A stretch of DNA of 64,000 nucleotides from Manduca sexta (GCF_014839805.1 NC_051130.1:2852001-2916000); one strand, 5' to 3'; shown: positions 1-12,645, counted from the first letter of the stretch. Numbers and translations: made by a program. Notes: a model not told the origin generated them from the letters alone.

Positions 1-841
1 TTAGTTTTATGTTTTTGTTTTTGTTTTGTTACTATGCGCACGTTATACTGTGTGTGCAATAATAAATCTTTCTTCTTTCTTTATTTCCTTGTCAGTCGAT
101 ACTTCCATTGCACTACACTCAGTATGTAGTGGTGTAGTTCAGTCACTTTGCTGTATAAAAAAAGTTACTACTAAGCAGAGGACTTATACACGTCGTAACA
201 AAATAGAATATAGATTATGGTTACATTTTAACTTAAAATAAGTCTAAGAGAAGTTAACAACCAGCGGCTGGAACTTCAAGCGGTTGTGGTTAATTTAAGA
301 AACATGAGCTCCAAAACAGAGGACTCCACTGACTAAGACTACGAATGCTAAGAAGTTAAGGCGATTATATTGACTCTGCGTTACGTTCGACTTAAAACAA
401 TTTACGTAACAAAAAACTTGGTTTTGCGTGCAGGTTCGCTTGCTTGAAGGCCTTGCTCGGAATAATATAACACTATATTGACCTCGATTACACCGAGAGA
501 ACGGTTTATATTTGGCTGCGGAACTATAATGCTGGGATAATTATCAATATTATTTTATTATATTTTTAATTACATTTTTTTCTTTTATATATGTTTTTAG
601 CCTAATGCAACTTTTAAGTATATAAAAAAGTATCCTGTACGCATCTAATTCTACTGTTGCAATTTGTAGATAATATGGCAGCCCAAGATACAAGCGTTGC
701 TTAGTTTGGGTGCCACTGGCAAATATTGTAAAATTATTGTATTCGTACTCTTCTTGAATAAATAAAATATTTCTAAATAAATAATTACATTTCTTGGATA
801 AAAAGTAGTTTACATAGTTCAGGACATGGTTAATCTGTGTG

Positions 842-942
842 TCAAATTCCATGCAAATCTATTTAGCGGTCTCAGAGTTTACCTTCTTCTAAGTAACATC
901 CAAATATTTTCATAAACTTTCGCATTTAGTAAAATACTGTTA
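842..942 (-). mobile_element. Helitron-like fragment
   Basis: The - strand has ACTAAATGCGAAAGTTTATG followed by GGATGTTACT, resembling the 5' end of family F. The AT-rich open frame at 550-852 overlaps it and is not a gene. Confidence 0.4.
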
Positions 943-1027
943 CATACTTCATAGGAATTACGAGAGGTACATAAGATATGTGATAGTAAGTATAGCAATG
1001 AACGAATACATGGAATTTACTCGTCTA

Positions 1028-1150
1028 TCCTCCTTCTTCTTCTTTTATTTTATAGCTGCCACCATTTATTTATCGGTGATTTTGCTAATATCTAGTAATA
1101 ATAGCAGATACAAAACAAAACCTAAAATAGGATCATTCCACCTGTCCTTA
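1028..1150 (+). repeat. Interspersed repeat, family P, copy 1
   Basis: CTTCTTCTTTTATTTTATAG and AATAATAGCAGATACAAAAC correspond in order to the stretch at 31547-31660. Confidence 0.45.
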
Positions 1151-1189
1151 ACGTTTAACGAAACCAGCTAAAACCTAAAATTGGAATGG

Positions 1190-1350
1190 TGATGTCAGAG
1201 GCGTAACTATAGGATGGCATGAAGTTAAAATGCCACGAGCCCCAGGATTGCCTGTTGCATTCGCTATTATTTTGGCCCGGGATTCGAATTCAGGACCTCA
1301 GCGCGGTATCTGTACTTATACCGTGTAGAATTACTACGCCACTAAGGCAG
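1190..1350 (-). mobile_element. tRNA-headed SINE, family A relative
   Basis: The - strand starts CTGCCTTAGTGGCGTAGTAA (A-box-like) and contains an AATTCGAATCCCGGG B-box. The body after the head differs from the other family A copies, so it is a related subfamily. Confidence 0.6.
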
Positions 1351-2110
1351 TCAAGTTTCGATTAAACAATTTGAAGCTTTAATTTTTAGCTACTTTTGTG
1401 GCCTGTATCTACTCTTCACCTAGTTTTTGCAATTAAATCAAAACTCCACAAAGAACATCTCCAAATAAAAACGTACACAACAAATCTGTGTACAAATAAA
1501 AATCGAGGTCAAAGCGAATCAGCCGAATACGTTGTGCCAATGTTAAAATAGTTATCAAAACACATATTGCGTAAATAATGTGAATAATAATCTTATCAAT
1601 ATTAAAATTAATTAGCTCATTATTAACATTACGGAGGTCAGTAGCCGGCCACGTAAACACGCGCGTGAATGAGAGGGCTATTAATATTCTATCACTACGG
1701 TTGTAACTTCGCCATTTATGTGCCGCGCCGTGTTAACTGAGTATCCTCCCTTATGGAAATATCTTAATGATCCGGCGTCGTTAGAAGGCTTAATATCACT
1801 ATACTGCCGTCATCAACTCAAAAGCGGTATCTCAAAAAAGAAATCAAAATCTTGATTTTTATGTCGTCAGATAGCTTAAAGAAATACCCATCCAATAAAT
1901 TTACCTAAATAACGGTATCTTGTTTAGAACATGTTAAAAAACCTTAAATTAATTTTTCTATCTCAATTTTACATACAAAACTATAAAACTATATTTACTA
2001 AACTTCGAATATCTCGAAATAAGGTTTTCCTTTCCCGGTTTTGCGATTAGCACGGCAGTGTATCGGAACTGTTCGAACCTGGGACTTCAAGGCGGTAATT
2101 GTACTACGTA

Positions 2111-2312
2111 TTTTTTTTGTACGCGCGCGGCTTATTGATCCCACTGCACTTGATGGTAAATGGAGTTAGGTCCAATAGAATGTTTACTGAAGAGAGATGT
2201 TTATCCCTCGGCAGTCGACACAATTAAGTCAGTGGAGCCGAATAAGACAGGCTGATCCTGGAAAGCGATACACTTGCCTGGGTAACTATGGCGGGTTTTA
2301 ACAAGATTGCAT
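2111..2312 (-). mobile_element. SINE-like repeat, family B
   Basis: It matches the other family B copies in reverse (CCACTGCACTTGATGGTAA, CGGCAGTCGACACAATTA and CAGGCTGATCCTGG blocks). A tRNA-like fragment with GGTTCGAAC in reverse lies just upstream, near 2040-2110. Confidence 0.7.
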
Positions 2313-2752
2313 GCCATACATATAGTAAATAAGCCACCGAAGCAATCGACAGACATTAGACAAAATTTAAAATAAATCGAAAGGAGTCATTATACAGGTT
2401 TTCATTTGTACGGCGACTGCTAAATAAAAACTAGAATTTACTTGCGGCCACACCCGAGTTGAATCCAGTAGATAAAAAATACCAATGTCCTTTCTTAGGT
2501 AACAAACTTCACCAAGTTCGTTTCAACAATTCAACCTTGCAATCGTAACAGAATTACTGTCGTATTTTGGATTCATACGTTCTAAAAACAATACCACCAT
2601 ACTCTAATACAGAGTTAAGAATCTAAAGAATGAAACACGAACAAAAGTTTAGATTAGAAGTAATCGACTCTGCAACTTCAATGAGATTAGTTTAAACGTT
2701 TCCACAAAGAACATGGGTTTAACAAAGCCATGCGTTGTTTAAAACATTAAAA

Positions 2753-2908
2753 GTACATATCGAGAGTGGAAAAGCTAATTGATTTAAGCGACATCTTTTT
2801 GCGACACTAGGTTTCACATATTTAAAATCAGCACTTTTTCTATAGTTTTTTAACACAATTATTAGTTTTTGAAAATAGATGTCGCTTAAATCAACTGTCG
2901 ATATGCAC
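2753..2908. mobile_element. Small fold-back element (156 bp)
   Basis: The ends GTACATATCGAGAGT and, inverted, GTGCATATCGACAGT match. After an extra 12 bases on the left, a 16-bp perfect inverted repeat GATTTAAGCGACATCT (2781-2796 and 2877-2892) follows. Confidence 0.7.
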
Positions 2909-3784
2909 TACTGTCTCAGTCGCATAGTTTTAATATGGTACGGGTAAATATTTAAAATTTATTAAAATGGCGGTTAATTGTTGTGTAGATGAATTAATTT
3001 CAATGGAAACAGTGCAAGTTCATTAGGATTTGTTTCTGGAAATCGAAGCTATTGATTAAGACCTCATCAACAAAAGTGGATAATTAAGATCGTTAGTTTT
3101 TCACTGGCGCTGGACCTGAATTTAAGTAATAAACTGATAAAACAGTAGATGCAATGTTAAAAAATGTTTGATGGGAAAGGGTTTGAATTATGGTTGGATA
3201 TAAATGTTAAACTTATTTGTAAGCTGTAGTTCAGTAAATACATCATTATTAATATGCTTATAATATTATGGTATGTAACGTAAATAGTAAAATTAATAGA
3301 ATAAATGTCCGGCTCTTTATTACTCCGTATAGGTATAAAAAAACGGAAAATACCCGCTGCAAGTTGTACATTTTATTTTGTTTGAAACGTCCGAAACCAA
3401 TCCGTGTCTGGGAACTCGAACACGACTACCAGGAAATGCCGCGGTACGTACACAGAATTAAAATGGACAGACGAGACGCGTATTTACAACTTTACAGGCA
3501 CTACCACAGCATCACGACGCAGCGTGCAGTTCATCTCGATTTCGAATTTTATTTATATTTTATTTATTGCAACGTACAGTTACAGATTTGTTTCATTTTT
3601 TTTATTTATAAATAAAAAATACTTTTTATTTATCTAGCCGAGTTTGTTAATGCAAGGGGATGCAGCGAAGCTTTATATTATCCCAGTTGTCTGAAAAGCC
3701 GCGAGTACTTTTCTAGGTTAGTCGATAGTTTCTAAAGGCGCATTTTTAATTACATTAAGTGAATGCACTAGGAGAGAAAATGTG

Positions 3785-3982
3785 ACCGGTTTGGGTGATG
3801 TGCGAGTGCGGCATCGCAAGCGGCTCGTAGGGGCGAGGGTCGCACCGGCAGGGGGCTAGAGAGGCGGCGCGGCGCAGTGCGGCGCTATCGAGCGGCCGGC
3901 GGGCGCGGCGCGGCGGAGGCGGCGGGCGCGGCGGAGCGGCGGCGGGCGGCGCCAGTGTGGTCGGAGCCCCCGGGAGCGCGGC
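3785..3982 (+). promoter_or_regulatory. GC-rich 5' leader / probable promoter-proximal CpG region of the exchanger gene
   Basis: Base composition jumps from AT-rich to strongly GC-rich and CpG-rich just upstream of the first exchanger exon, and the high GC continues through that exon. The reading frame of the exon stays open back to a TAG at 3857 without another in-frame ATG, so the ATG at 3983 is the first in-frame start. No clear TATA box or arthropod initiator could be placed, so the transcription start is not assigned and an untranslated upstream exon cannot be excluded. Confidence 0.45.
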
Positions 3983-4705
3983 ATGGGTGGCGCGCTGGTG
4001 CTCGCGCTGCTGGCGGCGGCGCGCGCCGGCGAGCCCAACGCCACCGACGCGCTCGACGCGCTCGATGCGCTCGACGCGCTCGCCTCCTCGTCGCCGTCCG
4101 CCGCCGACGCGGAGGAGAAGACGCCGCTGTTCCCCACGGACCTGTTCACGGAGGAGCAGCGGCGGTCGGGCGCGGTGCTGCTGCACATGGTCGGCATGGG
4201 CTACATGTTCGTCGCGCTCGCGATCGTGTGCGACGAGTTCTTCGTGCCGGCGCTGGACGTGATCATCGAGCGGCTCGCGATCCGCGACGACGTGGCCGGC
4301 GCCACGTTCATGGCGGCGGGCGGCTCCGCGCCGGAGCTGTTCACCTCCATCATCGGCGTGTTCGTGTCCTTCGACGACGTGGGCATCGGGACGATCGTCG
4401 GCTCGGCGGTGTTTAACATTCTGTTCGTGATCGGGGCGTGCGCGATGTTCTCCCGCACGACGCTGTCTCTCACCTGGTGGCCGCTGTTCCGCGACTGCAC
4501 GTTCTACTCGATCAGCCTGCTGGTGCTGATCTACTGCTTCCGCGACAGCGAGATCTACTGGCAGGAGGCGCTGGTGCTGTTCTCGCTGTACGGCGCATAC
4601 GTGATGTTCATGCGGTGGAACCAGCCGGTGGAGCGCGCTCTGAAGAAGCTCATCTACAAGAACAAGGTGACGCGCGTCAGGAGCACTGACCAGCTGATGC
4701 CGACG
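3983..4705 (+). CDS. Nckx30C: K+-dependent Na+/Ca2+ exchanger, first coding exon (N-terminus and alpha-1 repeat)
   Basis: This exon encodes 241 residues of an SLC24-family exchanger, which moves Na+ against Ca2+ plus K+ across the plasma membrane. Residues 1-16 form a short hydrophobic leader. Residues 22-33 are an Ala-Leu-Asp triplet repeat, and N19-A-T is a possible glycosylation site. A membrane segment lies at about 64-82. The alpha-1 repeat follows: [17 protein letters not shown] at 106-122, with the family's ion-coordinating acidic residue at E118, then [16 protein letters not shown] at 136-151. Further membrane segments lie at about 172-186 and 194-210. Basic residues from 218 on start the cytosolic loop. 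The exon ends at ACG|GTGAGC after codon 241 (phase 0); the open frame beyond is intron. GC is far higher than in the surroundings. The alpha-2 half lies beyond the window. I am sure of the family; the Nckx30C orthology rests on both exons and is strong but not searched. Confidence 0.93.
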
Positions 4706-6244
4706 GTGAGCTCGCCCGCACAACCCTTGCATGCATCCAAAACACTTTGGTGCAGATTTGTTCTCTCATCACTTACAATCCACTTACAGTAACAAACATT
4801 CATTCATTAATACAAACGACAACAATCAATTGTATTACAAATCAACGCTATTTAGAAGAATATGTGCTTTTATTGTAACGAACCCACCAAATCTGCGTCA
4901 AACTTTATTAGCTGTCCAAACGTACATTCCTGAAACAACCGAATCCCAGACAACAGATTGAATAATGCATCTGAAACCCTAGTTAGATCCCCATCATGTT
5001 AGTACTGTACCATTTAGAAATACAAATTCATAGTGTAAAGATGCTCGTACTTGAAACACCATGTTACCTAACGCTTCGGTTGTAGCCGTGTAGTAAGCGA
5101 TACTCACGCTCGTTTACGTCGCGTGAGCGCCGCGGCAAATGCTTGTTTAGTTATGATTCTCGTGATTGTAATCCATTACACAATGTTATAAAGTTAATTA
5201 AGATTTCAACTGTGATTACGGATTATTATACAATTTTAATTTGGTTATTTAAGCACTTAAATGAGCACGTAGAAAATGTTTCACGGTGAATTTGATCAAA
5301 CATTTGACCGAATTTGTACGGTTCCAGTTTACAAATTGGATCCGAACAGTGGACTGTTGTAGAATTTAAAATGAGAATGCGACCGAAACTGAACGAATGA
5401 AAATTGGCATTCTAAATTCGAAATATCTATTTAAATCAATCCCATTCACAAATACCGAGCAACGATGTGTTTTTAGCTGAACGATGCACTTTTATTTAGA
5501 CCGAACAAAGTTACAATACATCTATTTTATTATTATCTTATAAGAATTGGAAACACAGTTGACACGCAGTTTATTTACAATCTTTAATTTATTACAATTA
5601 GGTATTATTCAATAACCAAAATATCTTGTAGACATCTTTACATAGTACAAGATATATATAGACCGATTATTAAAATTTAATTAAAACAATATAATTTATA
5701 CTTCGTTTAAATAATCAAAAATAAAAATATTTGTACAATACAAATTGGAACTTCTAAAATCGATTATAGCATACATAACTGTATGCTTAAGTAATGAAAT
5801 ATCCTATCTGACAGTTCATTAGATTGGCTCAGACATCCTTAGGGAACACCCTTGGAGCCTTGAAAATAATATACAGAACTTATACCGGATTGCTAACCGT
5901 TACCAGGGGCCGTAGCTACGATGCTTGCCTACAGTTAACACTATTATATTGTATGGAAATGGCATATCGTAGAGATAGACTTATCGTTAACATTGTCATA
6001 CGTTTTATTTGTTTGTTATTAGCGTTAACAATTGTAAAAAGATTTTTTGACTACAGAACTTTGTTTTATATGTAAAAATGGGAACCCTTGTGCTAGTCAA
6101 TGTTCATAATGAACTTGCTATTAGTTTTATTAATTTTGAATTACGACTATAATAAATTAGAACTGTTACATTCAAAATCAGTTATGATCTATTCAAGCTG
6201 TTTGTTAAAATTAGATAACATACAACGGGTTTATGGATTATGTA

Positions 6245-6740
6245 CATACCAACACAAATAAAAAAACATTAAAGAATCTAAAATTGGAATTCATCTTAAA
6301 AAAAAAATACCTTAACATCTACAACACTAAGGATTTTAGTCCAAGGCCCCTCTAACGCCAGACCATACCAACACAAATAAACAAACATTAAAGAATCTAA
6401 AATCGGAATTCGACTTTAAAAAAAAAATCAAAATAGCTTAACATCTCCAACACTAAGGATTTTAGTCCAAGGCCCCTCTAACGCCAGACCATACCAACAC
6501 AAATAAACAAACATTAAAGAATCTAAAATCGGAATTTGACTTTAAAAAAAAAATCAAAATAGCTTAACATCTCCAACACCAAGGGTTTAGTCCAAGGCCC
6601 CGCTTAAAGCCAGACTATAGCAACACAAATAAACAAACATTAACGAATCTAAAATCGGAATTCGACTTTAAAAAAAAACAGCATACCTTAGCATCTCGAT
6701 CACCAAGAGTTTAAGTCCAAGGCCCAGCTTAGCGCCAGAC
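6245..6740. repeat. Tandem array, four units of about 119-126 bp
   Basis: Units begin at 6245, 6364, 6490 and 6615, each with CCAACACAAATAAACAAACA (or a close variant) and ending in AAGGCCCCTCTAACGCCAGAC or similar. The middle two are almost identical; the outer ones have diverged. Confidence 0.9.
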
Positions 6741-8013
6741 TTTAAGGCTTTTTGTGAAGGCTTAACGACTGTTCCCTCTTAAATTCACAAGGAACATTTA
6801 ATACGTCTCGGTCTGTCGCAATAAAACCTTTTATGATTGACATTGTAATTCTTAATTCTTCGAAGTCATAAAGATTAAGGTGAGATTTAGTCGCAATTAT
6901 TCTCACGATTGCTCTGGAGTTTACAGCGGAGACATTTAAAAATATTAAATCTTGAGATAAATATCAGAGGTTGGATCAAACAACTTTCGGAATCTATATA
7001 TAATGTACCTCGAAGATTACGACCAAACGTTTTATATTTATTATTATTTATGAAGTAACATTAATGTGTCAACATAGGACTGCAATCTAGAATAAAACAC
7101 AATATACGTGTATCTTAGAATATACTGATTGTAATCTGTTTGGTTGCAAAAATAAATAAAGATATGATATTGTACAAATCTACTGCATGAGATTATGAAT
7201 TAATATTATTGGTCCGAACGCTTTTCTTAAGTGTTTATTCTACAGACATGAGAGAACAAAAAATAATCTTAATAATTAGTAAACCAATGTGAATTTATAT
7301 ATTTTTTTTTTGTTACTTTACACTGCTGTATCCCAAATCACAAGTAATCATATGAAAAAAGTAATAATTAAGCATTTTTATTTTGTACTCGAAACTGGAC
7401 CTAATGCAACATACGAATGTCACAACCCTTAAAAATCAACGTAAATTCTAAAGCTTCATTATAAACCTTGCTCTTTCTCATTAATTCCAAATTGATGTCC
7501 CTCTATTCATTATACAGGTTGGAATAAAAACATCATGATTTTAATTTTACTGTAAAGAGTAACCATTGTTCATTGCCTCATTTATTGCTAGCATTGAGGT
7601 TTCAGACAAAGAAGCTCCACTTAACTGTGCTTTTTAGTTGTCATTAAGCCAGTGTTTATTTCTTTCTCAGATGTTCCTCTGTCGGTGATAGGATATCTTA
7701 CCACTTAACCTACTCTATTTTAGCCGATATATTTCAAGGATCCATTAGTTCTCATATCATTCTTGACATCGCGGTTTTAGTCTCGAGTCTTTGTTAGTTT
7801 AGCCTAAATTACTATCAAGTCCACAAATTCCGAATTTTTGACTGAAATTGATATTTATTTTACTGATTTTCTTCAAGATTAAATATTGTTATCAAATTAT
7901 AAGATGGATTAATTACAATAATACATAATTTATTTTAGTAGAAGCTTCATTATTGGAAAGGAATATTATTAGTATTTTTTAATTAAGTTTTTTCTTTGGC
8001 TTCGACAAAGTTC

Positions 8014-8078
8014 TTTAGTTATCAATAAAAAAACTTTAATGAAACATATTCATTAAAGTTTTTTTATTGATAACTAAA
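8014..8078. repeat. Perfect 30-bp inverted repeat with 5-base loop
   Basis: The arm at 8014-8043 (TTTAGTTATCAATAAAAAAA then CTTTAATGAA) is exactly complementary to 8049-8078. The loop is ACATA. The RNA would form a perfect hairpin, but the sequence is AT-rich and could equally be a tiny MITE. Confidence 0.9.
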
Positions 8079-8295
8079 TTTTATATGCCTATTAATTTTC
8101 GAATAGTATGACTCAATCATTGAATATAAATGGTATTTAAAACATCTCATTATAAATTCTCTAACTGTTAATTCCCAACGTACATTTTTTGTCTATGATG
8201 TAGGTATTAACAACAAGTAAGATATCAAACTCAATCCTATGGTGCATAATAATAAATAATGAAACGCCATAAATCATTAAACACGTAGCAACACT

Positions 8296-8590
8296 TACGT
8301 AATGTCGTGCTCACGTGTCCGCGACCCGCCGTGCGTACGCCAAAGGTTACCATTACTCACCCTCACTACGCCACCGAGGCCACGCTACGCGAGAGCACGT
8401 TACGCCGCCGAGGCACGCTACGGCAAGCTGCTCCACACAGAAAGGGCCATATAACGCGGAGGCACGCTACGCCAACGAGTCTGCTACGGTGTAACAGTAC
8501 GCCAGTGAGTCGTTGCTACGAGAAAACACTACGCCAACGAACATTTGCTACGATAAAGCACACTACGCCGTCACAGTACGCCGGAATTGG
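8296..8590. repeat. GC-rich degenerate array of CTACG/TACGCC motifs
   Basis: In an AT-rich region this stretch repeats short units such as GCTACGCCAACGAG and ACTACGCCAACGAA at irregular spacing of roughly 25-35 bases. The open frame at 8307-8615 is a by-product of the low stop density. A smaller patch lies at 10095-10160. Confidence 0.55.
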
Positions 8591-9564
8591 GTTAATCATT
8601 AAGCGGTGCATGTAAATTTTTATGATTATTTATATTTCGTACGATTTCGTTGGGTCAGTAGTTGACGCCAACTGTGTAGGCGTAATTTGAATTTGGGTTA
8701 AAGTAATCGATTTTGATTCATAATGTTGGGTCAGTTTAAGGCTGTAAATGGATTAGCATATTTGTGTTAAGTTGACACATCAAAAGAATTTGTTATGGTT
8801 AGCAAATCTATTAAGAGGCTGACAGCGTAAATTAATTTCCTGGCATAATTATTTTTCCTGTAGTGCCTTTCTCTTGACATGAACAGGGTGTCGTTACTAT
8901 TAATTTATGTAATAAACCTTTTACGTGCTATTTGCTGTTATTAGTAATCCCATGCTATAGGAACGAAGTATAAATAAACTCCAAAGCGTTCCCATAATAC
9001 TTAATTTAACATCGATAATTTTGTAGAAATACCAATCAGTTATATTACTGAAATGTACTCCAGAAAACATTGATTTGCTAAGTTCAATCAGAGAAAATAT
9101 TTCTGTTCGTGTGTACCATGAAAAAGAGCAATTATTCCACTTCTCACATACTCTCCGAATTCCAAAAGACTACATAATTCGCGTAAAATAACTAGACTCA
9201 AACACAAGTCCCCAGTAAATACAGCCGCGGTTTAAATGTCGGGTGTAATTGAAAAATTTGCGGTTACCACACCACTATGGATTAATTTCGTCCAGTGTTG
9301 CCAATTAATTGGACAATCCAGCAGTTGGAAGTTTAATACTGGTTTCATGGAAATGGTATTCCAATTTTATGCAGTTAATTATTCTTATACGGTTTCGTTT
9401 CCACCAATTTATTACATTTCGTTGGAGCTTATTTTGCAATATGATGATTAAATTTAAAATTGTATTTAACCTTTCCGTGAGATAGCACATCGAGTACGTA
9501 ACAAAATAAAGCAGTGTACACGAAGATTATACAATCTATAAAATATACTATGGAATAGTTCGCT

Positions 9565-9806
9565 GGTGGTAGAATATATTTTATATCCGTCCGGATAGCG
9601 ACCACCGTACACAAGGTGTTAAAACTCGCCATAGTTGCCCACGTCAGTGTAGCTTTCCGGGATCAGCCTGTGTATATCCGGTTCCAACAGGCCGGCATAA
9701 TTGTGACGACTGTCGAGGGATAATCATCTCTCATCGGTCGACATTCTATTAGACCACACTCCACTTACCGTCAGGTGCAGTGGAGTCACTCTACTCTATT
9801 ATACGT
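9565..9806 (+). mobile_element. SINE-like repeat, family B, near full length
   Basis: This is one of the best copies. It runs from GATAGCGACCACCGTACACA and the central GGTTCCAACAGGCCGGCATA to the GTCAGGTGCAGTGGAGTCAC end. The family is found at least 13 times in this window. Confidence 0.8.
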
Positions 9807-10094
9807 GAATAACACATAAAATCACATTTCTTACCAGTGAAGTAGGCTGAACTTCTCCAAAAGGGAACCAGGAACTCGACATAACATATGACTAAGTGCA
9901 AATCGTTGTAATGATAATAAAATTATGCATACATTTCGAAAGGGAAGTCGGCAGAAATCAACTTGTGGACCTTTTACCACTGTTTCTTACCACAAATTTA
10001 ACAAAAAAAAAATTGGAAACTAAACATACCCTTTATATTATAGAACAAATATCTAAAAATAAACTCAGATTTAAACTACACGGGCCTACCTTAC

Positions 10095-10160
10095 AATGTA
10101 GCGCTACGAGCTACGTCAATGCTACGAAGCTACGATGTTTCACGTAGACAGTAATGGCTA
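10095..10160. repeat. Short CTACG-motif patch
   Basis: GCGCTACGAGCTACG, GCTACGAAGCTACGATG and GGCTACGCGG recur within 66 bases, resembling the larger patch at 8296-8590. Confidence 0.45.
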
Positions 10161-12446
10161 CGCGGTCTCTTAAGAATATGCATTGTGTTTCTGGCAAATG
10201 GAAAAAATTTGGGGTTCCGCTTAGTTTATTTTCGAGTCAAATATATTTAATGCTACATACCACATAACGTAAATCTGTAAAATCATAGTTTTGATGATTA
10301 TTAAATATCTTTTCGGTAAATGATCTAAAATCATTCACTCCGCGTAATTAAAACGCAACGTATAATCTTGGCGTAATAAATTCTGTTGAATAAAATTTTC
10401 CAACACGAAGATAGTACAGGAATTTAATTTATATCCGAACATTAAAACAGCCGAGTAATGGAGCCCTGGAAAGGTGGAAAAATATTAAATGAATTCATTG
10501 AGATAAAATCCGCTCCCACTCAAATTAGAGGTTGGAAATGCTCACGAATTAACGATGTGTCGCTACACTTTTAATCTCTATTTGAAAACATTGGAGTCCC
10601 AAGTTATACTAAAGAACAGACAGCACTGAAATGTAGAGAAGTCTGAATATGGAAGCAAATACTCTTTTCCTTCCTTCCTATTGAAACCGCGTCAACTATA
10701 ATGTATCTTTGTTACTTGGTGATGTATTAGACAGTAGTAACTTAATATATTTTAAAAAAGAAAACCAAATATGCACATCTCATACCGATGTAAGAAAACT
10801 GTAAAATACGTAGCTTACCCTAGCTCCATAATTATGTATTTGTTGGAAGATACCCAATATATTTCCTACTGATATAGTTACCAGTCACTGTATAAAAAAA
10901 TTACAATATTAACAAAGTTTACTACCATCAGAAAAACCAACGCCTCCTATTGGTTGAAAACTTTATCTACTTTACCATAAGTGACTACTCACTGCCTCGT
11001 AAAAACTACATTTCCCTTAAGTTATCAGCTGAACTAGGAGACAAAGATCTCTTTGTTCCTCTCGGCGCAAATCTCCCGCCGCGATCTCAAAGCGGCTCGT
11101 CTCGGACGCTTCACCTACCAATTATTGGCTATGAATGAGAATCTGTGCACCTGTTTCTCCATAGGTATCTATTTAACTTTTATAATGATATAAGATTTCG
11201 TATGTTTACGAGGCAAAGTTGCTACAAATAAAAATATATTAAGTAATAATTATAAGGGTTTGCATAAGTTCTTTCGGCAAAGTTACAACAAATCAAGATC
11301 GAAGAAAAAATTGCGGTTTTCCATAATGATTTACGCTTATGCGAATGTTGACATCGAAATGGAATGAGTTTTTGAATTATACCACGTTTTTTTTTATTTT
11401 AATTTACTTCCGACGCGAAGTCTTTGCATTCAGGACGGATCAATCTATAAAAAATAATATAAATGTATGTGAGAACTAAAAAATGTACAAAAAATATTAT
11501 AAGATATAAGTATATTATGTTAAAAAATTTCACATCAATTCCAAGCTGTCAGTACAAAAAGTAACTTTTATGATAATAAGAAATTAATTGTTATTTATGA
11601 ATTATAATTCAGTTACTTAATACGTTTCTATACGTTTTTGAAGTCGACTTTGGATACAAAGTATTGTTAATTTTAAGAGAGATTTGGGGTTATATTAAAA
11701 AATGTATGGATTTTTTTTTGGAATTTGTGATCTTAAGAGTACTCAAACCTCTAACGGTCTGATATAGTCTTTCGATCCTTATAAAACAGGATCGATTGGC
11801 ATCAAAAAAACTTTTTGCATAAATTGCCCATTTTCTTACCGACTGTACATATTTCTCGAAATCTGTGATAATAGATCCTAACGTCTTCAAAGATAACAGA
11901 CAATCTCCTACCAGGCTCAGGGCTCAGGTAGGTGACCTTCAGTGGCAAAGGTGCATATAACCCGATTACTGCCGGCATTCCTCTATGTACAATTTTTGTA
12001 GAATCTAATTATTAGAACAATTTGTAGACCGCATTCATGCAAATTAATACCTGTATGTATCCTTTTCGAAAATTTCACCTTTCACCAATGGCGCCCTTGC
12101 TGCCCCATCTCAAAAATCCAATCTATATCGTTCAATCGATCCATCTCTATCACAATACTAGCCTCATCCCTATTCACCCCTCACCCCTTGACCGTATGCA
12201 ATATATTATATGAATAGATGCTACCGCTTTATCTTTGTCTGCGGTGAGCCGTCGAGCTGCAGAGGTCAGTTATGCATCACGTTAAAGATTGTAGTGACAG
12301 GATTTCAAGAGATAATACAGGATGGATAACTTCCATTCATTCACTATTATCTGGAAAAGTTTGACCTGAGTCAATGAGACACAATAAATCTTACAAAAAC
12401 GAAAAAAGATTACAATATCATAGAAAAATAACTTCACTAATTGTTG

Positions 12447-12480
12447 TATTTTTATTTATTTATTTATTTATTTATTTATA
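12447..12480. repeat. (TTTA)n microsatellite, LINE tail
   Basis: About eight TTTA units form the 3' tail of the - strand LINE. Confidence 0.85.
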
Positions 12481-12645
12481 AAGATACACTAAACAGATTA
12501 CTGACAATAATTATCTAAATTACATTACAGTGGAACTAATGGCTAGTCAGAATCCAAATAGAAGTGTATACAACTTATTCAAATTAGGTGACACGTACAT
12601 GTTATTTAGTTACAAAATAATAATAATAAATATAAAATATGTTGG

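Noticed and set aside
550..852. 100-codon open frame on the - strand
   Set aside because: It overlaps a Helitron-like fragment and has AT-rich composition typical of non-coding sequence.
3877..4416. Overlapping + strand open frames in other phases of the first exon
   Set aside because: They are Arg/Ala-rich translations of the same GC-rich DNA; only the frame from 3983 shows the exchanger motifs.
3755..4732. Long open frame (325 codons) on the - strand across the first exchanger exon
   Set aside because: It is the antisense shadow of a very GC-rich exon, with Arg/His/Ala-rich composition and no recognisable domain.
4706..4792. Continuation of the exchanger frame past codon 241
   Set aside because: The sequence after GTGAGC loses all similarity to the family and drops in GC; it is intron.
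8307..8615. 102-codon open frame on the + strand
   Set aside because: It is a by-product of the CTACG-rich repeat patch, with no start or splice context.
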